Below, in pieces: positions 34,873 to 43,717 of a stretch of 64,000 nucleotides of DNA; within the stretch, counting starts at the first letter, position 1, and the number at the start of each line of letters is the position of its first letter. The position numbers were made by a program, and so were the translations under genes. The stretch comes from Atopobium sp. oral taxon 416 (GTDB lineage: Bacteria > Actinomycetota > Coriobacteriia > Coriobacteriales > Atopobiaceae): the NCBI RefSeq assembly GCF_018128285.1, contig NZ_CP072380.1, forward strand, positions 1,302,001-1,366,000, written 5' to 3'. A model generated the notes under the pieces. That model did not search any database. It was not told the origin of the DNA and saw nothing but the letters and a program-made list of their open reading frames with translations.

Positions 34873-35388
34873 ATGTCATCTGCACAGAAACTATTCAGAG
34901 CATTTATCAGAGCACTTGAAAATAACGATTATCGTTACGATGTCGTGCGGCAAGGGACATCGCCGGTTGTGGCTGTTTCGTTTGATCACCGTGCACGTCC
35001 GGGACGCTTCAATGCGTTTATGCATGTTGGTACCGAGGAACTGCCGCAAATGTCCGTCTATACAGTTTTTGACGCGAACGGAGAGGAAGCTCATTTCCAG
35101 ACATCTCCGCTCGTTTCAGTAAACCAGGATATGCGACAACGCGCAATCAACGTCTGCAACGAGATCAATACCCAGCAGCGTTGGGTCAAGTTCGATCTCG
35201 ATGAGACTGGCGCGATTGTCGGGCACTACGATCTCTTGCTCCCCGATAGTGGGGCAGGGGATATGTACATGCGGGTTATGCGTCGCATCGCAAAGGTCGT
35301 CGATGATGCAGTGCCGAAGCTCGTTGAGTGTCTGGCTCCTGAGGCTGTTGAGGGTGAAGATTCCGCAGACGATGATTCGGTAGCGTAG
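34873..35388 (+). CDS. YbjN-like protein of unknown function
   Basis: The 171-residue protein has an alpha-beta pattern like the YbjN/type III secretion chaperone-like fold: an N-terminal helix (AQKLFRAFIRALENNDYRYD), beta strands (MSVYTVFDANGEEAHFQ), a helix (QDMRQRAINVCNEINTQQRW), a further sheet and a C-terminal helix with VDDAVPKLVECL. The last 15 residues are acidic and disordered. YbjN proteins are associated with stress and motility phenotypes without a known mechanism. The start has a strong AAGGAGGG. The long structured leader suggests translational control. Family assignment is by pattern, not by motif. Confidence 0.65.
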   Translation: MSSAQKLFRAFIRALENNDYRYDVVRQGTSPVVAVSFDHRARPGRFNAFMHVGTEELPQMSVYTVFDANGEEAHFQTSPLVSVNQDMRQRAINVCNEINTQQRWVKFDLDETGAIVGHYDLLLPDSGAGDMYMRVMRRIAKVVDDAVPKLVECLAPEAVEGEDSADDDSVA

Positions 35389-35462
35389 GGTACCTGAGAC
35401 GTCTCAAAGGCAGCCTGGAGTATATGAGCCTGCCAACCTAGTTGATCATATCGATATGAAAA

Positions 35463-35540
35463 AAGGATCCAGGGGAGAGTGAACTGCCTCCCATTCCCTG
35501 GACATAGGAAATGGGAGGCAGTTCAGAGGGCCATTGGACC
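35463..35540. repeat. Long nested inverted repeat downstream of the YbjN-like gene
   Basis: GAACTGCCTCCCAT and ATGGGAGGCAGTTC form a 14-bp stem around about 16 bases, flanked by AAAAGGATCC and a near-complementary GGACCCTTTTC. It could serve as terminator of the YbjN-like gene, as an end of the ISL3 relic that follows, or both. Confidence 0.5.
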
Positions 35541-36640
35541 CTTTTCTTGTAATTCGGGAATTGCCGACCCAGGAGAGGAAAGAATCAGCTAAAACTCTGT
35601 TCTGTATATTCCGAAATCCATACACCTTGCGAACAATCAGCTTGATCTTGTTGTTGGTTGCCTCAACCCTGGCATTGCTCAGCCCTCCAGTCGGATCGTA
35701 TTCAGGATATGATCCTTATGGCGCCTGATCTTCTCATACAGGTCGTAGAGTGCCGCTATTCTGCTGTAGCTCTCCCACCTGAGCCAGTATTTTCAGACTC
35801 GGCTTCAATCTGCGTGATATCGGTTGATTTCAAAAGCAGATGCAAAGATTCTTTCAGACACTATGCCTGCTACAGCTTCAAATCATTTGCCTAAATCATA
35901 TCCAGACGGATCTTTTTGTTCTGCGTCAGGGGATTTGGCACTTTGCCAGAAAAATAGACTGATCGCTGTGGCTTTCTTGCGAGCTGCCTGTACCCTGGAG
36001 AAAGCCTGATCATTTGCCTTGGGGCGAGCGTGCTTCTGCGGGTTTTCTTTGGCTAGCCGTTTTTCCTTGTCATAAAGCAGCACGCCAGCAGTCTTTGCGG
36101 ACTTCATCCAGCACATCTGTGGCCCACTCAGCGACATGGAATGAATCGACACAGCGCTTGCAGAGTGCGCAGGCTCGTTTGCGCACTCTGTGATCTAGCG
36201 TGTAGCGTCGCCGCTGACAGTCCGGATGCTGGCAAGCTGCTCCTTACTGAGACCTTTGTAGAACTGCTCCAGGACAGATTTGTCGTAGCCGTCAGCAACC
36301 CAGACAACGATAGTGGTGTCGCGGTTTGCGACAACCGTAATGTATTTTGTGTCCCTTTGCGCTAGTTGGTCTTATCGATACCGATGCAAACAAGGTCGTT
36401 CGGGCTTTTTGAATATGCAGTTTAACCGTCTGCCAGCCGATGCGCATGGATGTTGCCACGCCACTTCTGGGCAGCTATTCTGCAAGCCAGCTGACGGTAA
36501 GGTCAAACTTCCTTGGTAGAGCATCTTTCTGGGTAAGCCCAGAGGCACGCCAGCAGTTACCACATTGTGTTTCGGACAGAAAAGCCTGTGGGTAGGACAT
36601 TCAAACTCTGCCAGGATGGCGCCCCAGTCCAGAGCACGTC
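35540..36640 (-). pseudogene. ISL3-family transposase relic
   Basis: Minus-strand fragments in different frames align with ISL3 transposases in the correct order. There is a cysteine/histidine N-terminal region (CPTHRLFCPKHN), then KYITVVANRDTTIVVWVADG and YDKSVLEQFYKGLSKEQLAS, the catalytic region DSFHVAEWATDVLDEVRKD, the linker ARPKANDQAFSRVQAARKK and the C-terminal YGFRNIQNRVLADSF. Multiple stops and frameshifts exclude function. The 5' boundary may extend to about 36900, where a further fragment is open. The relic isolates the ferritin-like gene from the YbjN-like gene. Confidence 0.75.
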
Positions 36641-36951
36641 AGACTTTGGGATTTACCGATGCGCTATCATAGCCAGATCAGTGCCTGTCGCACTACGAAC
36701 ACTCATCCATGCGGATGTGGATTGTGCCCCATTCTGGTCATTGTAGATGTCGTGAGACTCTACAGCAGTATTTTTGATGTCGAGCAGTTTTTTACATGAA
36801 GTATCAAAGAAGGCCACCCTGTCTTCTGTTTGTTGCAGTTTTGACGCTGATACTTTACAGGAGCCAGGGTGGCTTTTGCAATATGTAGTTGTAGTCATAG
36901 GCGGGGTGTGTTACACACAATCCTGCCCCAAGCCTCAACTATCTGCATTCA

Positions 36952-37287
36952 TTATTTATTATTTGTTGAAGAATCAAAAAGTTCACCGACAGTAATGCCC
37001 ATCTCTTTCAACTCATCCATAACTTCCTGCTTACCTTCTTTATAGTGTACTCCTTCAGAAGGATCCAGATATTTCAACAGAGTTAAAAGCTCACCCATGT
37101 GAGCCCTTTCCTCATCGCGAATATCAGACAGGACTGCCTTCGCTACCGGGTCGTCTGTGGCCTGCACGTGTGCATCGTAGCCGTAAATGGCCTCCAGCTC
37201 TCCAGAAAGATCTGCACGGATTGCTTGTACCAGCTCTTCTTTCGTCATTTTTCTTTCCACATTAGCAGAAAAAGGATTTCCGAACAT
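36952..37287 (-). CDS. Encapsulated-ferritin-like protein
   Basis: The 111-residue, two-helix protein has ferritin-like metal residues spaced as in encapsulated ferritins: Glu30 in SGELEAIYGYDAH, then Glu60 and His63 in RDEERAHMGELL. Such proteins oxidise iron and are normally packed in an encapsulin shell through a C-terminal tail. Here the tail VGELFDSSTNN could play that role. No encapsulin gene is in the window. The start ATG 37287 has a perfect AAGGAGG nine bases upstream. The gene and its promoter are clearly more AT-rich than the neighbours and are boxed in by IS relics, suggesting acquisition by transfer. A rubrerythrin-like annotation is the alternative. Confidence 0.75.
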   Translation of the reverse strand: MFGNPFSANVERKMTKEELVQAIRADLSGELEAIYGYDAHVQATDDPVAKAVLSDIRDEERAHMGELLTLLKYLDPSEGVHYKEGKQEVMDELKEMGITVGELFDSSTNNK

Positions 37288-37329
37288 CAAATAATACCTC
37301 CTTGATATTTTGTAATTATTTACATTCTT

Positions 37330-37358
37330 ATCATACCAGACAGAAAATGAAATTCCAA
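37330..37358 (-). promoter_or_regulatory. Promoter of the ferritin-like gene
   Basis: On the minus strand TTGGAA and TATGAT are separated by 17 bp and lie about 45 bp before the start codon. This is a near-consensus housekeeping promoter. Confidence 0.7.
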
Positions 37359-37383
37359 ATGAAATTGCATGTCTGACTGCTAA

Positions 37384-37470
37384 GGAAACGATGATTAATG
37401 CCCCCTGACATGCAGAGAGGACCGACCACACGGCCTTTCGCAGCCGGCATGTGGGTCACGTCCGTAAGAT
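37384..37470 (-). mobile_element. Truncated end of an IS5-group element
   Basis: Following CTAA, the terminal repeat GGAAACGATGATTAAT and about 70 further bases match the right end of the 1344-bp copies in reverse orientation. The rest of the element is missing. It ends 25 bp upstream of the ferritin-like gene's promoter. Confidence 0.75.
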
Positions 37471-37563
37471 GGTATAAATGGAGAAACGAGCTAGGGGCTC
37501 GAGCTTCAAGTATCATTTGCAATTACCAAAAGCCAACTCTATGTTAGACCACGATTGACCTAG

Positions 37564-38907
37564 GGAAACGATGATTAATTCGCCTCGATGAGGTAGCTGG
37601 GGCTGTACGCTGTATGACATCGGCTTAAAATGTCTCGAACCACGCAGTGCCCATACCCACATAGATGCCTATCTGTCTTCTGGATATGGTATAGCTACAT
37701 CCACGTATTCCAACATATCCAGAAGACAGATATGGATAGCCTGATGAGCTTTTAGGACCTTAAATTCTAAGGTCTAAGGAGAAAAACTCGGCGGGAGGCA
37801 CTCCTGGAGCGGATGGATACAATCGTTGTGTGGGATAGCTGGATTGCACTGGTAGATACCAGCTACCACTGACAGGCTCTGGTCAGGCATGTGCGTGCTG
37901 CAAAGACAAAGCTTTAGGATGTATCTGTTGCAGGTCATGTTTGCTCTCTTAAGACGAGGGAACTTAAAGATGCTATCCTGGATTGCCGCTCCTGGTAGCG
38001 CTTCTGTGCACGTAGACCTCATGCAGGCGCAGGTGCCAGATGCGACGACACTTGCGAAGATGCGCCATAGCCTTAAAGCGAGAGGAGTTCGGCAAAGCTT
38101 GTGCTTCACGACCTGAACTTAGAGCTCGAAAAGGCAGGGATCACAGCGCGGGGTGGCTCCATAGTGGATGCGACCTTCATCTGGGCCCTTAAGCTTAACG
38201 AAGAACCAAGACCTTGCACGTAACCCTTAAAGCGCACCAGTCCAAGAAGGGGGAGCCTGGCGTATCGGATACAAGGCGCATATTGGCGTGGATGCCGCAG
38301 GTGGCCTTGTGCATGGTGTGGAGACGAACCGCTTAGAATGTATCCGACATATCCTGTGGCACACACACTCGTAAGGGAAGATGACAGGTTCTGCTGCGCA
38401 GACTTTAGGCTATATAGGTATAGCGAAGCGCCCTTAAGGACGCATAAAGACCCACACCTCTCATCTATGCGCTAAAGCGTTGCTAAGAAAGCCTTCGACT
38501 AGAGAGGGCCTTGCCTGTGCGCTCTTGTCCGAGAAGGGCATCGAGTCCAGGAAGGCATGCGTTCGCTCAAAGGCAGAAGCACCCTTCCTTATCGTGAAGC
38601 GGCGCTTCGACCCCTTAAGGAAGCGCTACTAGGGGATAGAGAAGACCTCCTGTATGCTCAAGTCTTTCTTGCCCTTGCAAACCTTACCCATGTGCATCTT
38701 TTGCCGGCAGGCTGCACCTCCCGGCTCCCAGAGTCGCTTGATCCGTCTTGGAGCCTTATTGCGGTGCATGGGGCAGAACGGATGTAAGGATGGCGGCTCC
38801 TGTACGTGCTGGATGAGCAACCTTTCCCGCCTTTCCCGCATACCGGCTTAGAAAGGCCGTGTGGCCGGTCCTCTCTGACACGTTATGGGGCATTAATCAT
38901 CGTTTCC
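37564..38907 (+). mobile_element. IS5-group insertion sequence, copy A (1344 bp), transposase decayed
   Basis: Both ends carry the 16-bp inverted repeat GGAAACGATGATTAAT, and CTAG is duplicated at 37560-37563 and 38908-38911, matching the YTAR targets of the IS5 group. Plus-strand fragments in shifting frames include MRHSLKARGVRQSLCF, a SIVDATFIWALKL region, YKAHIGVDAAGGLVHGVET and a C-terminal FLIVKRRFDPLRKRYRG, in family order. Several stops and frameshifts are present. Confidence 0.85.
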
Positions 38908-38911
38908 CTAG

Positions 38912-40005
38912 GTCCTCCTTGCTTTCCATCAGTCCCAGAGAGGGCTGGGACCTGTCGACAAGCGCGCCTCGTGTGTACATAGCTGCCTTCCGCAAGCTGG
39001 CCGGAAAGGATCGCCTTGCTGTCCTGTGCAGCATGCCTCGCCTGCTTTGTCCACAGGAAGCAGGCGAGGCATGCTGCAGCCACTTTGTCGACACCCCATG
39101 GAATGGGAGCAAGAACTTGTCTGAGCCTTCGCTGCATGGCATTGGTAAGGCTGCTCTCACCGTCTCTGGACGTGGCCGCAGGCTGCGTGATCCCGAGTGA
39201 GGAAAGGATACGCACATATTCTGCATGGTTGTCGGCTACGACCTAGGAGCTGTCAGTGATGCCTGAAAGGGCAACCTTTAGCTTTACGCATCGGGTGGGC
39301 CTTCCCCTCCCGTGAAGCGTTGTATATTCGTCTCTAAGGTCATCTGCGGCACACGCTGCGCAGACCTTCTCGCTCGATGTCGCGCACGAATACACAACAT
39401 GGCCGTGGCCTGTGTGCCTTTAGGGTATCTGCACATGCGACCTTTCCCTGTTGCCCGCAAGCGACTCGCCGAGATAGAGCCTGCCTGGCAACAGCAGATG
39501 GCATGGGCGCTCCTGGGTGACTGAAGCGGCGCCTGCATCACCTCAAAGAGCCTGATGCACATGGAACCTACGAGGTCCTTAAGGCTCACATGGCAGACAA
39601 AGGAAAGCTCCTTAAGTGTCATGCCTGCAAGGGTGCCTTTTGCATACGTTGTCCCTGTGGTGGCGAAGGGCTTCGACGCCGAGATGGCGGATTCTGTCTT
39701 GGCTAAGAAGGTCCTTCCGCACGACCTGCACTTCTATCTTTGGAGGCTATATCAAACGTACCTCTTGCAGCAGAAGTCAGCCGATTCGCATCTTAGGCAC
39801 CCCTTGGGTTTACCTGCAAGCGCAGACCCCGCCCATCTCCTTAGCGATGAGGGCCTTGAGCTTCTCTGAGAGTTCGCGCTTCTTTGCGATGCCTATCTCT
39901 TCTACGCGCTGCAGTATCATTGAGTCCGGCCCTTTCGCTTCTCGATGCCCTTGTTTGGCGACATGCATTGTAGGCAAAGGTCCGGACACTTTTGGGCCCT
40001 TCTCA
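38912..40005 (-). pseudogene. IS1595-like zinc-ribbon transposase relic
   Basis: Read from 40005 downward, fragments show a zinc ribbon (CLRCESADFCC, then KCRSCGRTFLAKTESAIS), a helical region with GMTLKELSFVCHVSLK, and a C-terminal piece LLPFHGVSTKWLQH followed in another frame by ACFLWTKQARHAAQ. This order matches zinc-ribbon transposases of the IS1595 type. Frames change several times, so the gene is dead. Its 3' end is cut by IS5 copy A. Confidence 0.65.
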
Positions 40006-40187
40006 GGTCAATCGTGGTCTAACGGAGTGTAAGAAAAATATGGGCGTTTAACCTGCGCGTGTTTCAGAGTTGAAAATATATCGCCCATCTGATGTTGTAT
40101 AGAATTTTGTGTACTAAAGTAATCGAATATACAAAATAAAAAGCTGGGACCGATCAGGCCCCACACAGCGTCTGAGAGGGGACGAAC

Positions 40188-40250
40188 ATGAACTACGTAC
40201 ATGCATGCATAGACCCGGTCCTCGACGTTGTAGTGCTACGAATTATTTAG
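40188..40250 (+). CDS. Leader peptide of the liv operon, rich in Val/Leu/Ile
   Basis: A 20-codon ORF starts at ATG 40188 behind AGAGGGG at optimal spacing and ends with TAG at 40248-40250. Ten of its twenty residues are branched-chain: valine at 4, 11, 14, 15 and 16, leucine at 12 and 17, isoleucine at 8, 19 and 20, with eight of them in the last ten codons (VLDVVVLRII). It lies 142 bp before the branched-chain amino-acid transporter operon and is followed at once by a hairpin with a T run. This is the arrangement of ribosome-mediated attenuators, so the peptide is probably translated only to sense charged tRNA. Too short for homology evidence. Confidence 0.7.
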   Translation: MNYVHACIDPVLDVVVLRII

Positions 40251-40290
40251 GCCAAAGCGGCCCTTTTTCGGTTCGGCATTACTGCCGATT
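40250..40290 (+). terminator. Possible attenuator hairpins of the liv operon
   Basis: GGCC, five bases, GGCC and CTTTTT form a small terminator-like hairpin whose 5' arm begins in the leader stop codon. A second small hairpin (CGGC-ATTACT-GCCG, 40274-40287) follows, with T-rich sequence after it. The stem is short, so termination efficiency is uncertain. The remaining stretch 40024-40187 holds a possible promoter (TTTGTG and TATACA about 16 bp apart near 40105-40132) and otherwise nothing I can name. Confidence 0.45.
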
Positions 40291-40391
40291 CATAGTCTTT
40301 TGTGTTTTTTCCAGTACAATTAGTTGAGCAATTTATTGAATGTGCAGCAGGGCAGACGCTCTGTTACATAGCTAGGGACAAAGGAGAAGGT

Positions 40392-41579
40392 ATGACTAGC
40401 GTTACACGTCGTTCATTTATTAAAGCATCAGGCGTCTCTGCCCTCGCAGTCGGGATGGCCTCTGCACTGGCAGCCTGCGGCAATGGTGGCGGCTCGGGTG
40501 ACTCGAGTACCATCAGCCTCGGCGTCTTAGGGCCGTATTCCGGCAACGTCGCGCAGTACGGCTTAGCGGTCCGCAACGGCGTCGAGCTCTACTTCGACCA
40601 GAATCCTCAGATCAACGGTAAGGATGTCCACTTAGACGAGATGGACGAGAAGGGCGACGCCACTGAGGCCGTCAACGCCTACAACAAGATGGTGGAGAAT
40701 GGGGATGTCGCAATCCTCGGCGACGTCACGTCAACCCCGTCGGTGGCTGTGGCGCAAGCTTCCGTCAACGACAACATGCCGCTTGTTTCCGCGTCTGCAA
40801 CGGTCTCCAACTTTATCGATTACGGCAAGAACGCCTTCCGTGCTTGCATCACTGACCCGTATCAGGGCAAGCTGATGGCGGACTTCGCGGCAGATCAGGG
40901 CTACAGCAACATCGGCACCATCTTCAACTCTGGCGGCGATTACGAGAAGGGCGTCAACGACGCTTTCGTCGAGGAGGCCGGCAACCGTGGCCTTACGATC
41001 ACTACACAGCAGGGCTATGCCGACGGCGACGTCGACTTCAACAGCCAGCTGACCACGATCATCGCCACCAACCCTGACGCGATCTTCTGTCCGAACTACT
41101 ACCAAGACGACGGCAAGATCGTCACCCAGGCCCGTCAGCAGGGCTACACGGGCGTTTTCCTGGGTGCTGACGGTTGGTCCAACATTGTGGGTGGCGACGA
41201 GGAGTACGCCTCCATGGAGGATCTGGAAGGCTGCTACTACGACTGCTCCTTTGTGACTGAGAATACAGATCCGAAGGTCCAGCAGTTCATCACCGATTAC
41301 CAAAACAAGTTCAACGATTCACCGTCTAACTTCTGCGCCCTGGGCTACGATGCCGCAATGGTGCTCGCCCACGCAATCGACACTGTCGAGAAGGATGGTC
41401 AGGCACAGCCTGGAACCCCGGACTACAGCCAGGCGATCATCGACGCGATCGCTTCCGGCCAGGTCGACGGTGTGACCGGTTCGATCAGCTACGCGGGCAC
41501 CGGTGACCCAGTGAAGCCGACTCTGGTCATCACCTTCCATAATGGCGCACAGGAAGTCTTCGACACGATCGAGGCGTAA
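40392..41579 (+). CDS. livJ: Branched-chain amino-acid ABC transporter, substrate-binding lipoprotein
   Basis: The product of about 395 residues has a twin-arginine signal (TRRSFIKASG) ending in a lipobox LAAC (Cys29), so it is probably exported folded by Tat and lipid-anchored. The mature part is a type I periplasmic-binding fold: ISLGVLGPYSGNVAQYG, VAILGDVTSTPSVAVAQ and FCALGYDAAMVLAHAID are typical of LivJ/LivK. ATG 40392 follows AAAGGAG. It is first in the five-gene livJHMGF operon and is preceded by a leader ORF that probably controls it. The exact ligand (Leu, Ile or Val, or another amide amino acid) is inferred from the family. Confidence 0.92.
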   Translation: MTSVTRRSFIKASGVSALAVGMASALAACGNGGGSGDSSTISLGVLGPYSGNVAQYGLAVRNGVELYFDQNPQINGKDVHLDEMDEKGDATEAVNAYNKMVENGDVAILGDVTSTPSVAVAQASVNDNMPLVSASATVSNFIDYGKNAFRACITDPYQGKLMADFAADQGYSNIGTIFNSGGDYEKGVNDAFVEEAGNRGLTITTQQGYADGDVDFNSQLTTIIATNPDAIFCPNYYQDDGKIVTQARQQGYTGVFLGADGWSNIVGGDEEYASMEDLEGCYYDCSFVTENTDPKVQQFITDYQNKFNDSPSNFCALGYDAAMVLAHAIDTVEKDGQAQPGTPDYSQAIIDAIASGQVDGVTGSISYAGTGDPVKPTLVITFHNGAQEVFDTIEA

Positions 41580-41656
41580 CAAGCTGTTATTTCGGTATAC
41601 GCCCATGCGGCGTATACCGGTGCTTTTGCACATTTGGTTTAAAGGAGTTGATGGGA

Positions 41657-42532
41657 ATGACGTTTCTCACGCAAGTCGTCAACGGCTTGCAGTTGGGCAG
41701 TATTTATGCCCTCGTCGCCCTGGGTTACACGATGGTGTACGGCATCATTCTACTGCTCAACTTCGCACACGGTGACATCATTATGGTCGGCTGCTACATC
41801 TCCTGGATTGTGATGGCGCAACTCGGGTGGCCACCGTTTGCGGCAGTGATTCTGTCGATCGCAGGCTGCACCCTTCTGGGTGTCCTGATCGATAAGGTAG
41901 CTTACCAGCCGTTGCGTGACGCGCCGCGTATGTCGCTGCTGATCACCGCAATCGGCGTATCCTACTTCCTCGAGAACGGCGCGCAGCTGGTCTTCGGCGC
42001 GGATGCAAAGGTCGTCCCTCCTTTTATTGATGCAACGCAGATCAATGTCGGTGCAGCGCAGATCTCCTCGGTGGCACTGCTTACGATCGGCGTGACGCTC
42101 ATCGCGACGATCGGTACGACGCTTTTGGTCAACAAGACCAAGCTGGGCAAGGCTATGCGTGCGGTGTCTGAGGACATGGGCGCAGCGCGCCTCATGGGCA
42201 TCAACGTGAACCACACCATTTCCTTCACCTTCGCTCTGGGCTCCGGTTTGGCCGGCATCGGCGCGGTGCTGTACTCGATGGCGTACTCACAGGCTACCCC
42301 GACTATGGGCATCATGTTGGGCACCAAGGCCTTCGTCGCCGCGGTCTTAGGCGGTATTGGATCGCTTCCGGGCGCCGTGCTCGGCGGCTTTTTGGTCGGC
42401 TTTGCAGAGGTCTTTGTCTCCGCAATCGGCCTCTCCGTGTGGCGTGACGCAATCGTGTTCTTGTTGATGATTATCGTGCTGGTCGTGCGGCCGACGGGTA
42501 TCCTTGGCCGTCCGGTGATTGAGAAAGTGTAA
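41657..42532 (+). CDS. livH: Branched-chain amino-acid ABC transporter permease
   Basis: The permease of about 291 residues has eight or so hydrophobic helices and the LivH signature near its N-terminus: NGLQLGSIYALVALGYTMVY followed by LLNFAHGDI. The coupling region is in KTKLGKAMRAVSEDMGAARLMGIN, and GGIGSLPGAVLGGFLVG is conserved. ATG 41657 lies nine bases after AAAGGAG, and ATG 41651 is an alternative. It pairs with LivM to form the membrane channel. livM starts 15 bp downstream. Confidence 0.93.
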   Translation: MTFLTQVVNGLQLGSIYALVALGYTMVYGIILLLNFAHGDIIMVGCYISWIVMAQLGWPPFAAVILSIAGCTLLGVLIDKVAYQPLRDAPRMSLLITAIGVSYFLENGAQLVFGADAKVVPPFIDATQINVGAAQISSVALLTIGVTLIATIGTTLLVNKTKLGKAMRAVSEDMGAARLMGINVNHTISFTFALGSGLAGIGAVLYSMAYSQATPTMGIMLGTKAFVAAVLGGIGSLPGAVLGGFLVGFAEVFVSAIGLSVWRDAIVFLLMIIVLVVRPTGILGRPVIEKV

Positions 42533-42547
42533 GGAGGGCTCAAACAT

Positions 42548-43717
42548 ATGGCTGACGCAATAAGTAGCACCTATCGCAAGCTCTCCACCAAGCAGCGCTA
42601 CATCATCAACTCAATCCTGGTTGTGGCGTTTCTGGCGATCGGCGAAGCGATGATTTCCGGCGGAGTCATCTCCCGCTACCAGACGACCGTCCTCGAACAG
42701 GTCGGCATCTACATCATTATGGCCGTGTCCCTGAACATCGCGACCGGCTACCTGGGTCAGCTGCCCTTAGGCCATGCAGGCTTCATGTCCGTAGGCGGCT
42801 ATGCGTGCGCAATCTTTATCATGCGCATGAGCTCTGTCATGGGTGTCGGCGCCCGTGACTTTGTGACGGGGTCTCCGGCGGCAGCGCTCCTGTTCGTGCT
42901 TGGCTTGATCTTCGGCGGTCTCTGTGCAGGCCTCGCTGGCCTTATCATCGGTATCCCAGCCCTGCGCCTCAAAGGCGACTACCTCGCAATCGTGACCTTG
43001 GGCTTCGCTGAGATCATCCGCGTCATTATGCAGAACATCGACGGCGTCCTGGGCTTTGAGCTCACCGGTGGCGCGAAGGGCCTGACAGGCATTCCGGCCT
43101 ATACGAACTTCCTCAATACCTTTATCGTCGTCGCGATCTCGCTCTTCTTGATCCATACGATGATGAAGAGCCATCACGGACGCTGCATCCTCTCCATTCG
43201 TGACAATGAGATCGCGAGCGAGTCCGTGGGCATCAACGTGACCTATTACAAGACGCTCGCCTTCGTGGTGTCCGCTTTCTTTGCCGGCGTCGGCGGCGGC
43301 CTCTACGCAGGCTGCATCGGCGTTATGATGCCGGCACGCTTTGGCTTCATGCGTTCGATCGAGATTCTGGTCATGGTCGTCCTCGGCGGCATGGGCTCCA
43401 TGCTCGGTTCCGTGATCTCTGCAACCGTCCTCACGATCCTGCCTGAGGTGCTGCGTGCCTTCGCAGACTACCGTATGGTCGTCTACGCGGTCGTCCTGAT
43501 CGTCGTTATGATCTTCCGTCCGCAAGGACTACTCGGTACCTACGACTTCTCGATGGGTGATACGATCGAGAACATCATGAACCACCGTCCTCCGTTCATG
43601 AAGCACACCGATGTGGAGCTTGAGGAAGAGGATGCACAGGATACCACCGCTGCGGGTACTTCGGTAGCAGCAGCAACGAGTGAGCAGGAAGGAGCGAGCG
43701 ATGCCAAAGAAGAATGA
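42548..43717 (+). CDS. livM: Branched-chain amino-acid ABC transporter permease
   Basis: The 389-residue permease shows the LivM pattern SLNIATGYLGQLPLGHAGFM, about nine hydrophobic helices, the coupling segment GRCILSIRDNEIASESVGIN and VLGGMGSMLGSVISA. It partners LivH. The last 60 residues form a hydrophilic acidic tail (LEEEDAQDTT and on), longer than usual, lying inside the cell. The gene's end overlaps the start of livG by 17 bp, suggesting coupled translation. Confidence 0.93.
   Translation: MADAISSTYRKLSTKQRYIINSILVVAFLAIGEAMISGGVISRYQTTVLEQVGIYIIMAVSLNIATGYLGQLPLGHAGFMSVGGYACAIFIMRMSSVMGVGARDFVTGSPAAALLFVLGLIFGGLCAGLAGLIIGIPALRLKGDYLAIVTLGFAEIIRVIMQNIDGVLGFELTGGAKGLTGIPAYTNFLNTFIVVAISLFLIHTMMKSHHGRCILSIRDNEIASESVGINVTYYKTLAFVVSAFFAGVGGGLYAGCIGVMMPARFGFMRSIEILVMVVLGGMGSMLGSVISATVLTILPEVLRAFADYRMVVYAVVLIVVMIFRPQGLLGTYDFSMGDTIENIMNHRPPFMKHTDVELEEEDAQDTTAAGTSVAAATSEQEGASDAKEE

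Larger units (their letters stand above)
37543..40023 (-). mobile_element. IS1595-like element interrupted by an IS5-group element
   Basis: GTTAGACCACGATTGACC at 37543-37560 is the exact complement of the sequence at 40006-40023, marking both ends of one element. Its transposase lies on the minus strand. An IS5-group copy (37564-38907) sits near its 3' end, flanked by a CTAG duplication. Without the insert the outer element would be about 1.13 kb. No clear target duplication flanks the outer ends. Confidence 0.75.
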
